DNA of 64,000 bases from Dasyornis broadbenti (lineage: Eukaryota; Chordata; Aves; Passeriformes; Dasyornithidae). The position numbers and the translations under genes are program-made. The stretch is taken from contig VZRN01002961.1 of assembly GCA_013397935.1 (NCBI GenBank), forward strand, positions 1-64,000, read 5' to 3'. Of the stretch, positions 40,559 to 53,919 are shown piece after piece (within the stretch, counting starts at the first letter, position 1; every line of letters starts with the position of its first letter). The notes under the pieces are model-generated. The model had not been told where the DNA came from, made no database searches, and saw only the letters and a program-made list of their open reading frames with translations.

Positions 40559-43500
40559 TCATCTTTCCTGTCTGTTTGCGACAGAGGGAAGTTATACATT
40601 GTAATGGGCATTTGGAACAGCTTTTGTCTTCATAGATAACTTGAAATGTCATTTCTCTGGCCCGGCTTTTGAGTCAATGAGGCATGTGTTTATTGGTAAC
40701 CTAACAACCAATGGAGGGACAGAATTTGACTTGGGTTTTTTTGTTACTCAAAGGACAAATAGGTTAACATGCTCTGAAAAAGTTAGTGTGGAGATGCAGA
40801 AAGAAAGGGGCTTGAGGAGGTCATCAGGGGACAGGACAAGAATTGAGTGTTTTGCTGTCTGACCTCTACACATTTGCAGAGACATTATGAGTTGTCTGCA
40901 CATGAGTGTTTCTATTTACATAATTTTTCTTCTACTGATTGTATTCCCCATCCCTGTGTACTTTTCATGTTTGAACTTTCTGTTTAGACCCATCTAGTAA
41001 ATGATGTTGAACAATGAGAATACAGTGGTAGTCATATAATGAATGACCACCTGCTAATGAAATGTTGTAGCTGCATTTCACTGATCTGTTTCCAATACTT
41101 AATTAAGAAAAATAAAACAGTAAAACTTGATCTAGAAGAAGACCTCATGATTGCTGTACAAGGAGTCTCATAAAAAATATGAATTCCATGCAACAATTTC
41201 ATCATTTGTGTACTTATTCTACATAAGATGTTACTTCAAACAATTAGAATTTTGCTTTGAGATTCTAAAATTAGAGGCTGGATCGGGAGTAGTAGTGCTA
41301 CTTAAAAAAAACCATAACGAAGCAGAACTTGATTCCACATAGCATACATGAAGGGATACAAAAGTACACATAAAAGTAATCATATTTCTAATTCTTGCTT
41401 GTCACTCAAGTATTGTGTTTGATCAGTATATGCAAAGAAAACAGTCTATGAAGATTAGGCTGTGTCATTGCCAAACCTAACTTTCGGTTAGTATCTGCAC
41501 CCACCATAACAAAATTATTATAATTAAATGTTCTTTTTACTTTCGGCTATGTAATATTCGGTTTTATTTAGCCTCTACACTTAAGCCATGTATCTGCAGT
41601 GGGAGATCATTCAAGTGATCTATAAACTTCTATATACAATATTATGTATGTATTACATTTTAGTACTTTAAGGCACTCATGGTGACAAACATGGAGTAAC
41701 AGACCAAATACAGTTGTAGAAAACTCCATCATTACAGCAAACATAGAAAATTCTCCTTTCCTGATTGGTGTTGAAATTAATCTGATATTTAAATAACAAG
41801 GTCCAAAGGAGAGAACACATTTCTGTACCTTTGTTCTAAAAGCAGGATGCAGACAAAACTGAAAATTCAACTCTCCTTCTGTGCCAAGCCTACCATGGAT
41901 CCACAGAGCAGCTGCCATCTTTCTTGTGGCAAGGTGACTTCTTGCTCTCAAACAACAAGTAGTGTCCCATTATTTGAGTGCCTAGGCTGTGGTACTGGAC
42001 CTTGTTCTGCTGTTCTAATAAACAAAAGAACTATTACTTGGTTTTCTGTAAAGAAAATAATGGTGAGAAGCAATTTATCCTGTTAGAATAAATTAAAGAA
42101 AAAATTGAGACAGGGATTTGGTATTGGAAAACAATGATAGTGATCTGGTCCTTGTTGAGAGATATTAGTTGTTTGGCTTAACCAAGTTTTAGATAAGAAT
42201 AAGTCATTTTGAGTTATGGTGTGATATAATATGTTTGCCTTGAATTTACTTGCTTTAGCATGACTAGCTGAATTTTCTGGAGTTGTAGGCCAATAGCTGT
42301 GAGCTTTCATATAGAGATGGTTTTTTGGCTGGAATAGAGTTTCTTTTCTTAGTAATTTTCCTACTAGCATGTACAGTGAGAATAGTGTTGGTTACACACC
42401 AGCATATAAATTATTGCCAAGCAGTCCTTACTCTAAACCAAGGACTTATTGGTTTCCCATACTTTACAAATCAAGCTAGTGCATCAGAAGCACAAAGCAG
42501 AAGATGAGGCGGCTGCAGTCCTCAGCAGAAGCTGAGTCTCAACAAGATAAGAACAGTTACTGGCCTGCCTGTGTGGTCATGGAGAAAGAATCCAATTAGG
42601 TGTTAGGTGGCCCTGAACCAAATATTGCCATTGCACCAAGAGGCATGTACAGGGTGTATGAGGAAGAAATGCATAAATTCTGAGGGAATAAAGACCCACA
42701 GGTCTTTGTAAGGGGTCCCTCAATAGATTAACACAGCTCTAGCTGGCCTATTGCTGTACTATTCAATTATTTGGTTATTTTTCCCTGCAGTTGGAAGTCT
42801 GAAACTGCTGTGAAGAATACAGGCTGAAAAAATTTCTTTTTTAACATCTTCATTACATAATGCAATATTTTAGTGATCCACATGTGGAACCTAAGCAGTA
42901 CTGAGCTTTATGCTCAACATGCTACATAGAATAAGCATATTCTGTGACAAGACAGGAGTTGTGGAAAAATCTTACTATTTGTGCAGGAAATAACTGTGCC
43001 TTAGGAGCAATATGTCTACTATATTGTAGTTACTGTAAACTGTCTACTACATCATAAGAAACATACTCAATAGGTGCATTTCAAGTAAAGTATTAATGAT
43101 ACACTTGTTTTGTGTATATAAATTCAAAATTTTTGTTAAAGGTGATCTGATATGTTCAGAAGAATGATAAATGGTGCAGGAAAGAGTGTAACAAGAACGA
43201 GGAAAATTATCCATATCTTTCTTGCCAAATGCAAGACTGGGCAGAATCATAAGGAAGGGGAAGGCAAGGGCCCAGGGTGAGATTCTGACCGTGCTGGTGT
43301 CAGCACAGCTATTGTTCCATCTTTTTTTAGGATGAGGATACAGCCATGGAATTGAGTTCACTGTTAGCAAAGTCTGGTTTAAAACATCTTCTATGAACTT
43401 CAATCCTTAGCAATGCTCAGGTGTCGTGCTTCACTTACCATCCTAACACTAACACTGACATACTCTGCTCCTGCTTCGTGACACAGCAGTAGAGGGAACT

Positions 43501-46236
43501 TGGAAGCCTCTTTGTGTTGACAAAAAAAGAAAAGAATTTATCCAGGAGGAAGCTGGGGAAAGAAATAGGTAAGTATTCCCAGGCAGTCCAGGGGGTAACT
43601 TCCATTAATCACCAATATTAAACAGCAGTTGGCCAGGTTGGGTCCTGTGACCATGGAAATACACTGTGAATATAACATATGTCTAAAATAGGAAAACACC
43701 ATGAACTGGGGAGGGGCGAGGCAGGAAAGGCAAAGGTAATTGAAAACTGGTAACACAAAGTATCTTCAGAAAAAGGGGAAGCAGCGATTTGATGTTTCCA
43801 GCGATTCCAGTATCCTCTAGTCTGGATCTGGCACTTAGAATCTATATCTGATTTCATGTGACTACATGTTCTGTATAGCACTGACTTTACTCTGCCCTGC
43901 TACCTGATAATTGCTAACACAATTGAGACATGCAGTGAGGCAAGAAAAAGCACAGAACAAAGGTTTCTCTTGTTCCATGCTTTTGTGATCATGGTACAAG
44001 TAAAAACAAATTGCTTGTTTCAGTCTGTTGACTTGTCTGGAGAGTAGCTGTCAGAACTCTTCTGGAAGACTAAGGCCTATCCTCATCCAGATCAACAGCA
44101 GAACATCTTTTCCAGAAGGAGATTGTAAATGTTCACTCACAGCACACACAGTCCTAGTGCGTAAGTCAGAACAAGAAGTAGTCCTCAGATGAAGCACTGT
44201 AAAAGACTTTGCTGATCTGCCACAATGAATGAAATCGGAACAATAGAACACAAAAAGGCAAAGTTACATCTCAATTTAAAAAATTAATTTGAACCTAGGT
44301 TGACTGCTGGTAACTGTTACTTAAAATATTCTCTTTCATAATCAGACAATTTTTTAGATAATTTTCTAAGAGCATACTCACACTAGTACTTGATGAATAC
44401 TCAGTTTTTGATAGTTCTGTTGACAAAAGTCCCTAGCATTAAGTGTTTTGGATGTACCTAGAAGCAGTTTCATTAATGGCTTCTGCCAGCTCTGTAGAGC
44501 TTTTCTTCAATAATGCAGGGGTAAATCGCATTACTTTTGTCAGCTGGTTTCTATCCCATTAAATGGTTATTAAGATGGGGTACCTATTTAAGTTGTGGGA
44601 GATCACTTTTTGTATTCACTACTGCATTTGTGTTCTTTCAGAGCTGTAAAGTTTTCCAGTGCTGAAGTACATGCCTTACTGGAGAGTCAGGAAAAGGGAT
44701 ATAATTGAATAGGAAATGGAATGAAACCGTCTACTTATTTCCATTCCAAGGAGAAGAGGTTAGGCTTACTTGAGAAAGATGGGACAAAGTTAATAATGGT
44801 ACTAAAAAAGTAGTTCTGCTTGCTCAAGAACAAGAAGGGATTGAATAAAAGTTGGCATATACCAAAGGAAAACTATTGCAAAGCTCTTTCCTCCTTTTCC
44901 ATCACCTGATGAAACTTGCTTATATCTTCTGCTGACCTATATGCATGTGTGCATACAGAAAGATTTATTGGTTGAATCATAGATAGGTAAGTTTGTGTGC
45001 ACAGTAGCAATCCTGAAATATATTGTTAAGAATCTACTTAAGGTATTTTAAAATTAACACAGCAGTAAGTCATTTTTTATTTATCTTTCCTACCTCAACA
45101 TCAGTCTTTCTTGAACCACAACAAACACAAAGCAAGTGCACAAGCACGAATAAGTGTGTTTCTCACACAGCACAAAAAATAACAAAAAACAACAACCCTA
45201 CCAAAACTACAATTTCTCTGAATAAAGTCAATGTTTCTTACACCCCGTCTTACAGCCAAGAAGGTGGTTAATAAATTCCTAGCGTTCATAAGATGCTATC
45301 AATCAAAGCATAAGAGATTTCTCATATGTATCTTCAAATTCCTGTTGTTCTTCTCCAAGTGTGTATCTGAACTAATTTTAATGCAGGTGCTACCTCTTCA
45401 GGAAATGTACCAGATTTACTGAAGTAACCATTAGCTGATGGCCAATCTGGACTTCTAGCTACTCATTTATGTAGATACTCTGCTTCCAGGCACAATATAG
45501 GTAATACAGCAAATTGATGTGATCATTCCTCTACCAACTGCTAAACTATTTTCCAGGAATATCCCAACAAACACTGTGCACATTTTTCTGCTTCCATCTT
45601 CCACTGAATATGAAGAATATGGTGTAAGAACTAATCTGTGTATATATTTAACAGTGCTTGGATGAGCACATTCTCATAAAGGAGTCATAAAGCAAGTCAG
45701 AAGTCACTAAAAAAGCCCATCCAGAATTTGGGTGGCGTGAAAGATCTCCAGTGCAGTGTGCCTTCTGAACCTAGGGGTGACCTTGCAAAATACGCATGTG
45801 AGAGAGCTACACAATTGTTTTATCCAAGTGCCCAGACCTGCTGAAATGATGCTACAAGATTGCATCCTATTTTAATACTACTTTTGACTTCAGACAGAGT
45901 AAAGATGGATGAAGAAGCACGCAAGCAATAAATACCTGTAGCTTCAATACTGTTAAGGAAGCTTATTTGAATAACTGTGATTTGATGCATACTGGTTGCC
46001 TTGATCATGTCTCTTCAGTTCACGGCCTACAGGTCTTCAGGGCAGCAGATTCCCTGTCTCTTTTCCATTCTAGAATCGGGGGAAAAAGTCATTTCCTAAG
46101 CGAAAGTCTCCACACAGTAACCAGCACCCTCTTGTGTTCACAGTGTGCAGAGGCCAAACAGCGCCAAGTAACTCCAGATGACCCTGCAGCTTCATCCTGG
46201 AACACCTTCCACAGCCCCAAATCTGACATATCTGAC

Positions 46237-46275
46237 ATGTATGAGCCTTCAGCAGGAACCTGAAGGCTCATACAT
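46237..46275. repeat. Perfect 16-bp inverted repeat, 7-nt loop
   Basis: The arm at 46,237-46,252 (ATGTATGAGCCTTCAG) is the exact reverse complement of 46,260-46,275, with loop CAGGAAC at 46,253-46,259. It resembles the hairpin at 6431-6474 in size and perfection but not in sequence. Confidence 0.9.
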
Positions 46276-46451
46276 TTTTCTCCAATAGCTGATGGCTATT
46301 GCCCAGACAGGAAAGCAGTAATTAATATGGCAATATGTACCTCACATGTTGTTCTTCTTCCATTTGGATTACTTCATACAGAAAATCAGAATTGCATGTG
46401 GTTTGCAAACAGCTCTCAGTAGAAACTGCTCAACAGCTACAGAGTTTAATT

Positions 46452-46680
46452 CCTGAGGGAATGGCATGAAGCTGTGTCAGAGCAGGTTTAGGCTAGCTAT
46501 TTGGAAAAGGTTCTTCACCCAGAGCATGGTTGGGCACTGGAAGTGGTCACAGCACAGGAAGCGTTTGGACAATACTCTCAGGTATGTGGTGTGACTCCTG
46601 AGGTGTCCTGAGCAGGGACAGGAGTCGGACTTTATGATTCTTGTGGGTCCTTCCCAACTTAGGCTATTCTATGGTTCTTA
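46452..46680 (+). mobile_element. CR1 LINE 3' fragment, plus strand
   Basis: In plus orientation the segment reads through typical CR1 3' UTR landmarks: AGCTGTGTCAG, AAAAGGTTCTTCACCCAGAG, TGGTTGGGCACTGGAA, GTTTGGACAATACTCTCAGG, GGTGTCCTGAGCAGGG, GTGGGTCCTTCCCAACTTAGG. It ends in the tail TATTCTATGGTTCTTA. It is 5'-truncated and lies opposite in direction to the other three CR1 copies in the window. Confidence 0.92.
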
Positions 46681-48432
46681 GAGATCTGCATCTTTTTGCA
46701 GCTTGTCAAAATCCTCCTATGGAATTTGCTAGCATATAATGCTCTTATGGCACAGCAGTTATTCCCCAAGAATCTTCCAGTACAATCACCATTTTCTGTT
46801 TAATTCTATGTTTTTTCTGTGGACAAAAAGTCACTCTAAGTATTTTGCACATGAATATAACTGTATTCTATTAGGCTTGTTTCTTACTGAGATAGAATTT
46901 TGTCATTGCTAACCAAGTCTTGAATAACTTTGCCACATAAGAATGCTATTAAAACTAGGTAAATTTGAATCCAATTTGAAGTCACAAAGTGACAGATACA
47001 AAAAATGTATAACCTTGTAATAGGTGAGTTAAATGCACGTAAAATATATTCTGAAGAACATGAGATGCAACAATGGTGCTGAATGCACTCATGAAGATAG
47101 ATTTCAAGGATTACCATCAAAAGTAAGTAAAATAACTCAAAAAACCAGCTTTGTATCCTGAAACACAGTGTTCCTTATGTAGATAATGAGGGCGAAATAA
47201 TATATGCAAAAACCTGCAAGATCAGCTCAAGTTAGGTCATGACACATTCTAAATTCCTGTCATTTAATGTGTATCAGGAATACAAAGAAGTGTGGGTGAG
47301 AAGGGATTTCAGCCTTTGCTGCCTTGGCAGGCCACGGTGCGCCCATCCTAGGTGGTGTGCCTTTACATTCACTCCCCTCCATTGGTTCATTATAGAATCC
47401 TGTACCTGTACTACTGTTTATGATATATTGTCAGGGGAAAATGTCCTCTTGTTTTTTGATACAAATAAATTAGTTAATTCCTCTTTGATTTCACTGTTTA
47501 AAAAGACAGATTCACTGTCTATTAGTCTCCATGTGAGTTTAGTATTACAATTTCAATAAAATGAAAAATTCTGTGTTCAGATGCAGAAAAATATCCTCCC
47601 CTGATGTACTTCTTAAAGATGGCTGTTAAATTCATCAGTACAAATGAGAGGTGCGGTTACAATAAAACTACAGCTTATACAGCATCCTCCATGGATACGT
47701 CACCCCAAAAGTGATAATCTCTCACTTGCCTTTATGTTTTTCATTATGTTCTTCATTTTAGTTGCATTTTGTTTAATACATCATCCTATTGTCATCATTA
47801 GTTTCATTTCTGTGATCTCAGTCTGGTAATGATGTGTACTTTGGGCTGAAGTGTTACCTGTTTTATGGATAAATGCAAACAGACAACTGTCAGTGTTGTC
47901 TCCCAAATTCACAACCAGAATTCAGATATGCTTTAAGCAATTCTGTATATCAAAGAAGGCTTTGTCTTGCCCTGAAGATACTGAAGCAGTCTTTTAATGC
48001 TTAGTTATTGCATTTCTCAATTGACTCTGCAGTTCGGTTTCTTTAATTCCTTACAGATATTATGAAAAGGTGATAAAAAGGTGGCAAACCTCTTAACAAG
48101 TAAAATCTTGTTGCAAATATTCATAAAGTCAATGACTATTCTGAAGGCCATGAAAAAAATTAACAAATGCATGATTGCTCTACAGAGATTTTTGGAAAAA
48201 GCAGATAAATTTCTTGCTGATACAACACAGAAAAGTGTACCTGAAAATTATGTGCTTTTAATTCATTCTAAATACTTTGGAAGTTTAGTCAGGGGAAATA
48301 TACTTTAAGCAGAGCAGTGCAAATAGATATGCTGGAGTTCCAGGCCCACAAGGGAGAAAATCATCACATCTAGTGTTGACCAATAGTGCTAATTAGTATG
48401 TTGTGAGGAATGGTAGGGTATGATGACTTTTT
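46681..48432. other. Non-coding DNA between two CR1 copies
   Basis: AT-rich sequence with short chance ORFs only; no RNA gene or protein is recognised. Confidence 0.55.
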
Positions 48433-49775
48433 ACAGAGTCAGAGAATGAATCCTTTGTGTTGGAAGAGACCTTTAGAGTCTGTCTACTCCAATACCTCCC
48501 TGCAATGAGCAGGGACATCTTCAGCTAGATCAGGTTGCTCAGAGCCCTGTCCAACCAGTCTCAGTGTTTCCAGGATTTGGACACCTACTACAAATCTGGG
48601 ACACTTCTGTCATTTTTTGCCACCCTCATCATAAAATTACTTCCTTATATCCAATTTAAATTTATCCTCTTTCAGTTCAAAACCACTGTCGTCTGTCCTA
48701 TTGCAGCAGGCCCTGCCAAAAGCAGGGCCCATCTTTCTTATAAGCCCCCTGTAAATATTGAAAGACTGCTGTAAGATCTTCCCAGAGCCTTCTGTTCTCC
48801 AGTCTGAACAACCCCCGCAGTCTCAGTCTTTCCTTATAGGTAAGGTCTTCCATCCCTCTGATCATTTCTGTAGCCGTCCTCTGGACTCATTCCAACAGAT
48901 CCATGTCCTTCCTGTGCTGGGACCCCAGAGCTGGGTGCAGTGTTCCAGGTGGGGTCTCACCAGAGCAGAGCAGCGGGGTAGAATCCCCTCCCTCCCCTGC
49001 TGCCCACGCTGCTCTGGATGCAGCCCAGGACACGTTTGGCTTTCTGGGCTGAGTGCACATGGCTGGGGCATGTCCAGCCTCTCAGCCACCAGCATCCCCA
49101 AGTCCTTCTCACAGGGCTGCTCTCATCTGTTCATCCCCAGTCTGTGCTGATACTGGGGGTTGCCCTGACCCAGGTGGCAGCACCTTGCACTTGACCTTGT
49201 TAAACCACATGAAATTCCCATGGGCCCTTTTCTTGAGCTTGTCCACATCTCTCTGGATGACATCCTGCCCTTTAGGAGTGTCAACAGCACCACTCAGCTT
49301 GGTGTCATCTGCAAACCTGCTGAGGGTGCACTTGATGCCACTGACTGTGTCATTGTCAAAGACATTTAACAGTATTGATCCCAATACAAACTGACCCCTG
49401 AGGGGCACCATTTGCCACAGATGTCCATCTGGACACTGGGCCATTGACCACTACCCTCTGGGTGTGATCATCTAGTCAATTCCTCATCCACCAAGCAGTC
49501 CATCCATCAAATCCATCTCTTTCCAATTTAGAGAGGAGGATGTGCTAGGGGACTTTGTTAAAAGCCTTGCAGAAGTCCAGCGAGATATCTGTAGCTCCTC
49601 TCTTGGCACTCTGCTAGAGAAGACCACTGGATTGATCAGGCAGGACCCGCCCTTGGTGAAGCTGTGCTGGCTGTTTCAAATCATCTCCCTGTTCTTTATG
49701 TGCCTCAGCACAGCTTCAAGGAGCATCTGTCTGCCCATGCACAGAGGTGAGGCCTCACCACCATCCACTCTCTCT
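48433..49775 (-). mobile_element. CR1 LINE with reverse transcriptase fragment
   Basis: The 3' end is at about 48,433, where a degenerate tail (ACAGAGTCAGAGAATG) is followed by the TTGGAAGAGACC landmark. The 3' UTR runs to about 49,100. A minus-strand RT fragment lies at 49,109-49,444 with the intact catalytic box in RFADDTKLSG (the FADD codons are at 49,304-49,315). Further RT sequence continues, out of frame, to about 49,775, where similarity fades. It is 5'-truncated within the RT domain and frame-broken, so it cannot be active even though the FADD box survives. Confidence 0.92.
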
Positions 49776-52209
49776 CTGTGCCAAACCCTGAAATGTAGTT
49801 TGTGGTTCATGGCTTGGACCCAGTAGCTGGTTCTTTGCATTGGTGTGATCATTTCTGGGAATCCTGTACAATCCTACAAGATAATCACAGAGGACCAGAG
49901 GAAGTGAAGTACTTCTGAGACCAAGCCAAGCTGCTGTGTTGTCCTTCTGTTACAGTAGTGTCTGCAAGCGAGAAGACATTCTGTCCGCCAGTAAAAACAG
50001 GCAGAATCTCCAAGTTGCCATCAAGTCAATTACCACATACAAAACAGTGTTTGCCATTTACTAGGGAAGAATAAAAGTGCAACACTTGAATGCTTAATCA
50101 GTGTTTATGTTTTCATTTCCAATCTTGTTACAGCTCCTACTGTAGATAGATTGTGTGGAAGGGCTCCAGGCAGGTCCCACACACCTTCTGCACAATCTTT
50201 CCAAACTCTGAAGGCGCAGACATGACCTGAAAAGGGGCTCACACAGATGGGGTGAGGGACTAGGGAGGGTGAAGCAAGGACCCAGGTAAGGCTGCTCAGG
50301 TTCCTGAGTATCTTTTTGTGCAGGCTCCCTTCCCAGCAAGGGATGTTATCACATCTCTTTGAGACCTAGATCTGAAGGGTGACTTGCAGGGGTTGAAGAT
50401 TCAGATTCTTTAGACAGGCAAAGTATAGCTGCATGTTCCAGCTTGCTCTATTGTAAAAATAAAATAAATCCAATCCCCAAAATCCCAATCATCACAGTTA
50501 AGATAACACACCCATTTAGATGAGAGAAAGCTGCGTGCTGAGAATGTCATTCCATTACAACAGCACGGCTACCTTTTGTTCTGCTGGTTTCATTTTTGCC
50601 CAGCTCCAATCTGCCGTGGATCCACGACCAGCAGAAAGGCATCCTCCACTACTTTGTTAAACTGAAAGTTTAAGTCTCCACTACTTTGTTAAACTGAAAC
50701 CGTACAGGGAACAGTAACTGACTGGATGCAATGTCATGTGCTTCCGTATGAGTTACTAAAAGTAGAAAGCTTGAAAACCTCCACAGGCATATTCTATCAA
50801 TCAATGTTGACTAGCGTGACTATTTTCTCTGCTAACTCAAAGAATGTGGTACTGAAAGAAACCTTCCCCCTCTGAAAGGCTGGGGGAAGAGGGGGGAACA
50901 AACCAAGCCTACCACAACAAAAAAAATACCCCCAGAATCCAAGCAGCAGCAAAACCTGACTCAGGAGAGAATGTCATGGGATTTGTCTAGTATATGTAAA
51001 ATATGTTTTGTCCATGGAATGTTATCTCCAAACTCTGTAACTTTTGATGTGGACCTCCATTGTCCTCTCAGTACTTGTCCCATCTGCTACGCCAGGTGCT
51101 GCCACCCAGAGGCGTGTATATTCCAGGTGCTGGTTAATGGAGAGCTATTCCATCAGGAATAGCAAGTCTGAGAATTATGTAAAGCTTCCTGGAGAAGACT
51201 TGGCTGCAAATAAGTGATGTAAGTTGATCATCTTTGTCTTTGAGTTTTGACTCAAAGAGGTGGTCTCTGGGAAGAGGTTTGCTCTAGAAGAAGGTGGATC
51301 ACACTATGCTAGCAGGAACAACGGGGCGAAAGCCCACAGATGGCAAGGAGAAGAGACAAACAGGACAGACTGGCTGGGCAACTCTGTCCTGCTGCTTGAT
51401 ATTCAACTAGCTTCTTCATTGAGGTTGGACTAGGGGCAGAGATGGGGGTCTCTGCATGGATTCCTTTATTTCTAGTACTATATTTAATTTTCATTTATTT
51501 CAGATAGCAGTTCTACATAACACCCTCTTGAATTAACATCTTTTTACTAGACTTTTTGATGATGTCTCCTTATGTTTCAGTCTTGGTGCGTAGAGTAGCT
51601 GAGAAGGGGTGTAATGTTTTAGCCAAACCCAAGTGCCTGGGAGCTGCCAGAAGCCTCTGAAACTGGTAAGTAAGCCAGGCACACAGCACTGATCCCCTGG
51701 GCTGTGGGGCCAGCTGAAAACGTTGGTCAACCCCTGCCACAGAAAGAAATTACCTGACAGCCAATCTGTCAGGAGCAGTTTTCACATCTCTTCCTAGCTG
51801 GAGATGCAGTCAGAAAAAAAAATTTGGTTTTCAAACGGAGCTGGCAGGAGGCAAGCAGATTTACCATGGGTGAGTTCTAATAGGATAGGACTTGAAGCAG
51901 CTTGGCTTTTCTACTTCATACTCAGTAAACACATTTATTCTGAACCATAGTATTGAATCCAGACTTTCTTGCAACTCTCTGGGGTATCTAAACTGAAAAT
52001 GAACCCTCAAAATCTGTGCTTCTTGTTTTGGACACATGTGTAGTGCCCACCTTGGAAGTGTTAGTAAGATGAAATCAAGAGAGATTTTAAGTTAAAAAAT
52101 GGCATCATCTCATGTAATTGATTTCAGGAGTGAAAAATACACAAATGCCAATTCTATCCTGACTCTTACTGCGCAAGTTTCTCTCCTAATTTTTTTAACC
52201 TGTACAATA

Positions 52210-52263
52210 GAAATTACTGTAATGTAAGTGGTCATGGAAATTTCTGTAATGTAAGTGGTCATG
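52210..52263. repeat. 27-bp tandem duplication
   Basis: Two adjacent 27-bp copies, 52,210-52,236 and 52,237-52,263, differ at a single base (GAAATTACTG against GAAATTTCTG) and share TAATGTAAGTGGTCATG. It is a simple recent slippage or duplication event. Confidence 0.95.
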
Positions 52264-53189
52264 TGTATAATCAACATGGTAAGAGCCATCAGGTTAGTGC
52301 ACACAGTATTGCAGAGGATATTGTTATAATATCAGTATCATGCCACTAAACCCTAAATCCTGATTCCTTAAGTTAGGTTTTAGATTTATAATTTTGATCT
52401 TTATGTAAACTACATTTATATTTTAAGTACTATAATCAGGCAAAACAAGAACTATAAAATCAACACATAAGGTGAATAATTCTTGATATATTTTAGCCCA
52501 TTAGTTCTTGTTTCAGTCTATTCTGTGTAAATAAACCATCAGTAAATATGTTGCATGTAGAAACAATCTACACAAGCAGTTCATTGAGATGATTGTGGTA
52601 TTTGGGGCTGGACACAGCTCTGAGGCGACCATCAAAAAGCCAGAGATGTGCTCTATGCCTGAAAGCCTCCAGTACCAAAATACAAGTCCTTCTTATTGTT
52701 TGTATGGGAACCAAACAGAGATGCTACAAAAATTATTTCATTATTCTACGAGAAATCAAGAGCAAATTCGTAAAATATCTCTAGAAAATACCATAAAAAC
52801 ATCCACAAGCAGTTAAAAGTTTACAAAACCCGACATTTGCCTCCAGCCCTGGGAATGCGCTATCACAACTCTCCTCCACAGGCGTTACTCACCCACGGTC
52901 ATAGGAGTTACTATCCCTGATCACTACATATTCATTTCTCTCTGTAAAGTCCTCCCTGAACAGTGTTCCCACCATTTTCACTATGGCTCTTGCTTTAATT
53001 TAACCCTCCCCTCCTGACTGACCCACATACACAGTCCCCCAGATCAGTACTCCCTTGTCCATGAATGGCATACCCCAGTCTTGTGGGCACACCCGTTAAA
53101 ACAGCCTTCACACTCTGGGTACTTTCAGCTGCCCTTTATTTTGTCTTTCTCTGGCTAAGAAGAACTCATTCCTGTCCTGGAAAACAGTA

Positions 53190-53275
53190 ACTAATAATAA
53201 CAGCAACAAACCCCAGCAACAACAGTAATAGCAATAATAATAGCAGTAATACTGATAGCAAAATAAACAGTAGTG
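53190..53275. repeat. Low-complexity A-rich trinucleotide patch
   Basis: An irregular run of AAT, AAC, AGC and AGT triplets (for example AGCAATAATAATAGCAG) without a fixed repeat unit. Confidence 0.7.
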
Positions 53276-53919
53276 GGTTTCTTTTTGAAGTCAGCTTCTC
53301 TGTACCTGTTTCAGTCAGAATTGCTTATGCACTCTTACTATTTAGGAGTAAAGTAAACGCCTTTTAGAAATATTTTTCTCACAGAACTCTGGGTTTCTCA
53401 TTTATGCTCTCTTCAGCATGAAATATAAGAACTCCTTGTGTGTCTTTCCCCTGTGTCTGCCTTGGCCCATGCAGCCCCTCCATGCTGATAGAATTAAGGT
53501 CTGGTTCTTGCAAACACACCCACGGGATGAATTGTGACAAAGGAGAGCCAAGAAGCTCCTTCAGGGATCCACTGTTTATGGATCAAACACAAAACAATAA
53601 AAATGACCCAGCACATGGAGGTTGCCCCCATGCATTGCCTCCCCAGACAAGTCCCTGCAGCTGGGATATACCCTGTCTTCTCCCAGAGGAAAACCTGAGG
53701 TTCTAAGCCTCTGTATTCATAACAGTCCCTCTGGGTGCCCATGGGGTGGGAGCAGACATCAGCTGAGCAGCACCAGAACCTTGTTTTTCTGGTACTGTCC
53801 TGACCTGGCTGATGGCCTGGCTAAAGCAGACAGTAACACTTGCAGTAGTTTGGGAGAAACCCTTAGCGTCTCCCTCTGAGAGCTAGGGACTCCAATGCAT
53901 GAATTAAAACTTCCAAAAT

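Larger units (their letters stand above)
37461..46451. other. Non-coding DNA between CR1 copies
   Basis: AT-rich mixed sequence with only short chance ORFs and no family recognised. Notable local structures are a 17-bp-stem hairpin at 40,508-40,558 and a 16-bp perfect hairpin at 46,237-46,275, both listed separately. A low-complexity A/C-rich patch lies near 45,170-45,210. Confidence 0.6.
49776..53919. other. Non-coding DNA downstream of CARTPT
   Basis: No exon is recognised. It contains a 24-bp direct repeat at 50,644-50,667 and 50,676-50,699 (starts CTCCACTACTTTG, identical copies), a 27-bp tandem duplication at 52,210-52,263 with one mismatch, and a low-complexity AATAGC/AACAGC-type patch at about 53,190-53,275. 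Confidence 0.6.
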
